6,470 bases of DNA. Source: Patescibacteria group bacterium (GTDB lineage Bacteria > Patescibacteriota > Gracilibacteria > UBA1369 > PNNO01). Shown here piece after piece: positions 3,918-6,470 of the stretch; the stretch's first letter is position 1; each line of letters starts with the position of its first letter. Under the pieces are notes generated by a model. That model was not told the DNA's origin. It searched no databases and saw only the letters and a list, made by a program, of their open reading frames with translations. Made by a program: the position numbers and the translations under genes. The DNA lies in assembly GCA_018821175.1 (NCBI GenBank), contig JAHJMX010000105.1, positions 1 to 6,470 on the forward strand, in the 5' to 3' direction.

Positions 3918-6470
3918 ATGGGTGCGGATAAAATCATAGTCAAGGGAGCAAAAATCCACAATTTGAAGAATATTGATGTTGAAATTCCGAGAGATAAACT
4001 GGTTGTATTTACTGGATTGAGTGGCTCTGGGAAGTCATCTTTAGCATTTGATACAATTTATGCTGAGGGGCAACGTCGTTATGTTGAAAGTTTGTCTACA
4101 TATGCTAGGCAATTTTTGCAGCTTATGGAAAAGCCAGATGTGGATTCCATAGATGGACTTTCGCCTGCGATTTCAATTGATCAAAAAACGGCATCTCGTA
4201 ATCCGCGTTCAACGGTTGGAACCGTAACTGAAGTTTACGACTTTTTGCGGCTTTTATATGCGAAAGTTGGGACTCCGCACTGTCCGGAATGTGGAGGTGC
4301 TATTTCCAAACAATCTGTGTCTCAAATCGTAGATACTATAGCAGAAATGAAGGAAGGAGATAAGATATTATTGCTTTCTCCTGTTATTAAGGATAAAAAA
4401 GGAAGTCATAAGAAGGTTTTTGAAAAAATTAAAAAAGATGGTTTTGTGAGAGTTCGAGTTGATGGAGAGATTATTAGCGTTTTAAATATTCCAGAACTTG
4501 ATGAAAATAAAAAACATTCGATTGAGATTGTAGTTGACCGTCTTGTTGTTAAAGATTTTCATAAAAAAGTTAAAAAATTGTCATCTGGACAAGAGATAGA
4601 CATTCCGAACCCGGATAGGACGCGTTTAGCTGATTCTATTGAGGTAGCTTTGAAGTATGGCGATGGGATTATGATGGTGATGAATAATGATTCCGGAAAG
4701 ATAAATGTCTACAGTGAACTTTTTGCATGTGTAAAATGTGACGTTAATATTCCAGAGATTTCACCTAGAACTTTTTCTTTCAATAGTCCACATGGGGCTT
4801 GTCCTGTGTGCCATGGGCTTGGTACGAAGCTTGAAATCGAATCACAGTTGGTTATCCCAAATAAGAAATTAACGCTTGGAGAAGGGGCGATAGCGCCTTG
4901 GTCTTCGACAACTTCGCATTTGACTTGGTATAACAGAATCCTTGAAGCTGTAGCGAAACATTACGGGTTTTCTATGGATATTCCGATCAACGCATTATCT
5001 GAAGAGGAGTTGAATGTTGTTTTATATGGAACCGGTGATAAGAAATATAAAGTGTCTATAGATAGGAATAATGAAGGAGCCGCATTTTCAGGGGATTATT
5101 CTACTACTTTTGAGGGAGTTATCCCGAATTTAGAGAGAAGATATCGCGAAACAGATTCTGATTATATTAGGAAGAAGATAGAACAATTTATGTGTGTGTT
5201 GGATTGTCCTGAATGTCATGGGGAAAGGCTTCGAAAAGAAGCTTTAGCTGTTACTATTGCGGATAAGTCGATTATTGATGTTACTCATATGTCTATAAAA
5301 AAGGCTATGAATTTCTTTCAAAAATTGAAATTTTCGAGAATGCAGCAGGAAATTGCTGATCAAATTCTCAAAGAAATTAAAAATCGACTTTCGTTTCTTG
5401 ATAATGTAGGACTTAATTATTTAACTTTAGATAGATCTGCCAATACGCTTTCTGGTGGGGAAGCTCAGAGAATTAGGCTTGCTACTCAGATTGGATCTAA
5501 GCTATCTGGGGTTTTGTATGTTTTGGATGAGCCTTCGATTGGTTTACATCAAAATGATAATGATAAGTTAATCAAAACTCTTATTACGCTTAGGGATTTA
5601 GGAAATACAGTAATTGTGGTTGAGCATGATATTGATACGATGATGGTTGCAGATTATATTTTCGATATTGGCCCTGGGGCAGGGAAACATGGTGGAGAAG
5701 TTGTTGCACATGGAACGCCACAAGAAATCATGGATAATCCGAACTCTGTTACTGGGCAATATTTGTCTGGTAAAAAAATAATTCCAGTCCCGAAAAAAAG
5801 GCGTAAGTCTAACGGCAAGAAAATAAGTATAATTCAAGCTAGAGAGCACAATTTGAAGAATTTGGATGTCGATATTCCTTTGGGGATTTTCATTGGAATA
5901 ACTGGCGTTTCAGGCTCTGGTAAATCAACTTTGATCAATGATATTTTGGTCAAAGCACTCGGGCGGAAAATTAACGGATCGAAAGCTATTCCCGGATCTC
6001 ATGAAGAGGTAAAGGGGATCGAACATATAGATAAAATCATTAATATTGACCAATCACCGATTGGACGGACTCCAAGGTCAAATCCTGCAACATACACAGG
6101 CGTTTTTACTGATATTAGAGACCTTTTTGCGAATACACCTGAAGCGCGAATGCGTGGATATAAATCGGGTAGGTTTAGTTTTAATGTAAAAGGTGGACGT
6201 TGCGAAGCTTGTGGAGGGGAAGGAATGAAGAAAATTGAAATGCACTTTTTAGCTGATATATATGTAACTTGTGATGTTTGTAAGGGTAAAAGGTATAATC
6301 GCGAAGCTTTGGAAGTTATTTATAGAGGGAAAAATATATCAGATGTACTTGATATGACTGTTGACGAAGCGCTTGAATTTTTCAATGCGATTCCTGTCGT
6401 AAAAATGAAACTACAAACCTTGAGTGAAGTAGGACTTGGTTATATCCATTTAGGGCAGCCAGCTACTACA
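3918..6470 (+). CDS. uvrA: Excinuclease ABC subunit UvrA (partial, C-terminus beyond right edge)
   Basis: UvrA is the dimeric damage-recognition ATPase of nucleotide excision repair; it finds lesions and loads UvrB in the cytoplasm. The frame is open for 851 codons of a usual 940 or so. The first ATPase half has Walker A GLSGSGKSS (33-41), signature LSGGEAQR (511-518), Walker B YVLDEPS (534-540) and the histidine switch VEHD (568-571). The second half has Walker A GVSGSGKST (663-671); the window stops right before its signature motif. Three zinc modules can be assigned: C122/C125 with C430/C433, C271/C274 with C295/C298, and C762/C765 with C785/C788. The UvrB-binding region lies roughly at 131-250 and the insertion domain at 300-400. 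The ATG at 3918 gives the usual N-terminus (MGADKIIVKGAKIHNLKN). In-frame TTG codons at 3855 and 3861 would lengthen it but encode nothing family-like. There is no Shine-Dalgarno sequence. No internal stop, frameshift or missing catalytic residue is seen. Confidence 0.97.
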   Translation, partial: MGADKIIVKGAKIHNLKNIDVEIPRDKLVVFTGLSGSGKSSLAFDTIYAEGQRRYVESLSTYARQFLQLMEKPDVDSIDGLSPAISIDQKTASRNPRSTVGTVTEVYDFLRLLYAKVGTPHCPECGGAISKQSVSQIVDTIAEMKEGDKILLLSPVIKDKKGSHKKVFEKIKKDGFVRVRVDGEIISVLNIPELDENKKHSIEIVVDRLVVKDFHKKVKKLSSGQEIDIPNPDRTRLADSIEVALKYGDGIMMVMNNDSGKINVYSELFACVKCDVNIPEISPRTFSFNSPHGACPVCHGLGTKLEIESQLVIPNKKLTLGEGAIAPWSSTTSHLTWYNRILEAVAKHYGFSMDIPINALSEEELNVVLYGTGDKKYKVSIDRNNEGAAFSGDYSTTFEGVIPNLERRYRETDSDYIRKKIEQFMCVLDCPECHGERLRKEALAVTIADKSIIDVTHMSIKKAMNFFQKLKFSRMQQEIADQILKEIKNRLSFLDNVGLNYLTLDRSANTLSGGEAQRIRLATQIGSKLSGVLYVLDEPSIGLHQNDNDKLIKTLITLRDLGNTVIVVEHDIDTMMVADYIFDIGPGAGKHGGEVVAHGTPQEIMDNPNSVTGQYLSGKKIIPVPKKRRKSNGKKISIIQAREHNLKNLDVDIPLGIFIGITGVSGSGKSTLINDILVKALGRKINGSKAIPGSHEEVKGIEHIDKIINIDQSPIGRTPRSNPATYTGVFTDIRDLFANTPEARMRGYKSGRFSFNVKGGRCEACGGEGMKKIEMHFLADIYVTCDVCKGKRYNREALEVIYRGKNISDVLDMTVDEALEFFNAIPVVKMKLQTLSEVGLGYIHLGQPATT
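3957..3971 (+). repeat. 15-bp direct repeat, copy 1 (uvrA N-terminal half)
   Basis: CACAATTTGAAGAAT encodes HNLKN ahead of the first Walker A of UvrA. An identical 15-mer occurs 1,890 bp (630 codons) downstream, ahead of the second Walker A. It reflects the ancient internal duplication of UvrA, here preserved at nucleotide level. Confidence 0.7.
5847..5861 (+). repeat. 15-bp direct repeat, copy 2 (uvrA C-terminal half)
   Basis: Second identical copy of the 15-mer starting at 3957, in the same reading frame and encoding HNLKN before the second ATP-binding site. In most proteins of this family the same residues are kept at both places, so the protein constraint explains most of the identity. 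Confidence 0.7.

Noticed and set aside
5785..5811. Nuclear-localisation-like PKKRRK in UvrA (625-630)
   Set aside because: A basic PKKRR stretch is a usual part of the linker between the two ATPase halves in bacterial UvrA, so it carries no such meaning here.
5598..5849. Minus-strand ORF antisense to uvrA
   Set aside because: It overlaps conserved UvrA coding sequence around the histidine switch and the linker, with no independent support.
1..6470. Alternative genetic code (UGA read as glycine or tryptophan)
   Set aside because: No in-frame UGA occurs in any of the four genes, and tryptophan and glycine use standard codons. The standard bacterial code explains everything seen.
1..6470. A previously undescribed biological system, mobile element or defence island
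   Set aside because: All coding capacity is accounted for by thrS, recF, prsW and uvrA, each with family motifs intact. There are no integrases, transposases, tandem repeats or unexplained gaps longer than 114 bp.

Overview
The window is a compact, AT-rich bacterial segment with four protein genes and only short gaps (about 87 to 114 bp). It contains no RNA gene, CRISPR array, insertion sequence or phage-like gene. The layout is a partial thrS (threonyl-tRNA synthetase) on the minus strand at 1-1662, then three plus-strand genes: recF (1777-2865), a prsW-like intramembrane protease gene (2953-3819) and a partial uvrA (3918-6470). Both edge genes run off the window and neither is damaged: thrS is open for 554 codons and uvrA for 851 codons without a stop.

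The proteins suggest a small-genome bacterium of the Candidate Phyla Radiation (Patescibacteria) or a relative such as Chloroflexota. The ThrS lacks the N-terminal TGS domain, the intergenic gaps are short, recF stands apart from dnaA/dnaN, and three of the four genes start without a recognisable Shine-Dalgarno sequence. This placement is an inference from sequence character, not from a phylogeny. No UGA is read as sense in about 2,055 translated codons and both visible stops are TAG. That argues against the UGA=Gly code of Absconditabacteria and Gracilibacteria.

Region by region: 1-1662 encodes ThrS with intact editing, catalytic and zinc-binding residues; its last residues lie beyond the left edge. 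The 114-bp gap 1663-1776 holds a plausible back-to-back promoter pair whose -35 boxes overlap by five bases and fire outward into thrS and recF. RecF is full length with Walker A, a signature motif and Walker B. The gap 2866-2952 holds an extended -10 promoter with an inverted repeat across the -10. The PrsW-like protein has about seven membrane segments and all the expected family motifs, plus a histidine-rich loop. The gap 3820-3917 holds a weaker extended -10 promoter for uvrA. UvrA contains the first ATPase half, the second Walker A and all three zinc modules; the window ends just before the second signature motif.

Functionally, RecF (loading of recombinase at gaps) and UvrA (damage recognition in nucleotide excision repair) are genome-maintenance proteins, with a membrane protease gene between them. 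Each gene seems to have its own promoter, so this looks like a neighbourhood and not a strict operon. I found no convincing sign of a previously undescribed system; the most interesting signals concern promoter architecture and translation starts.
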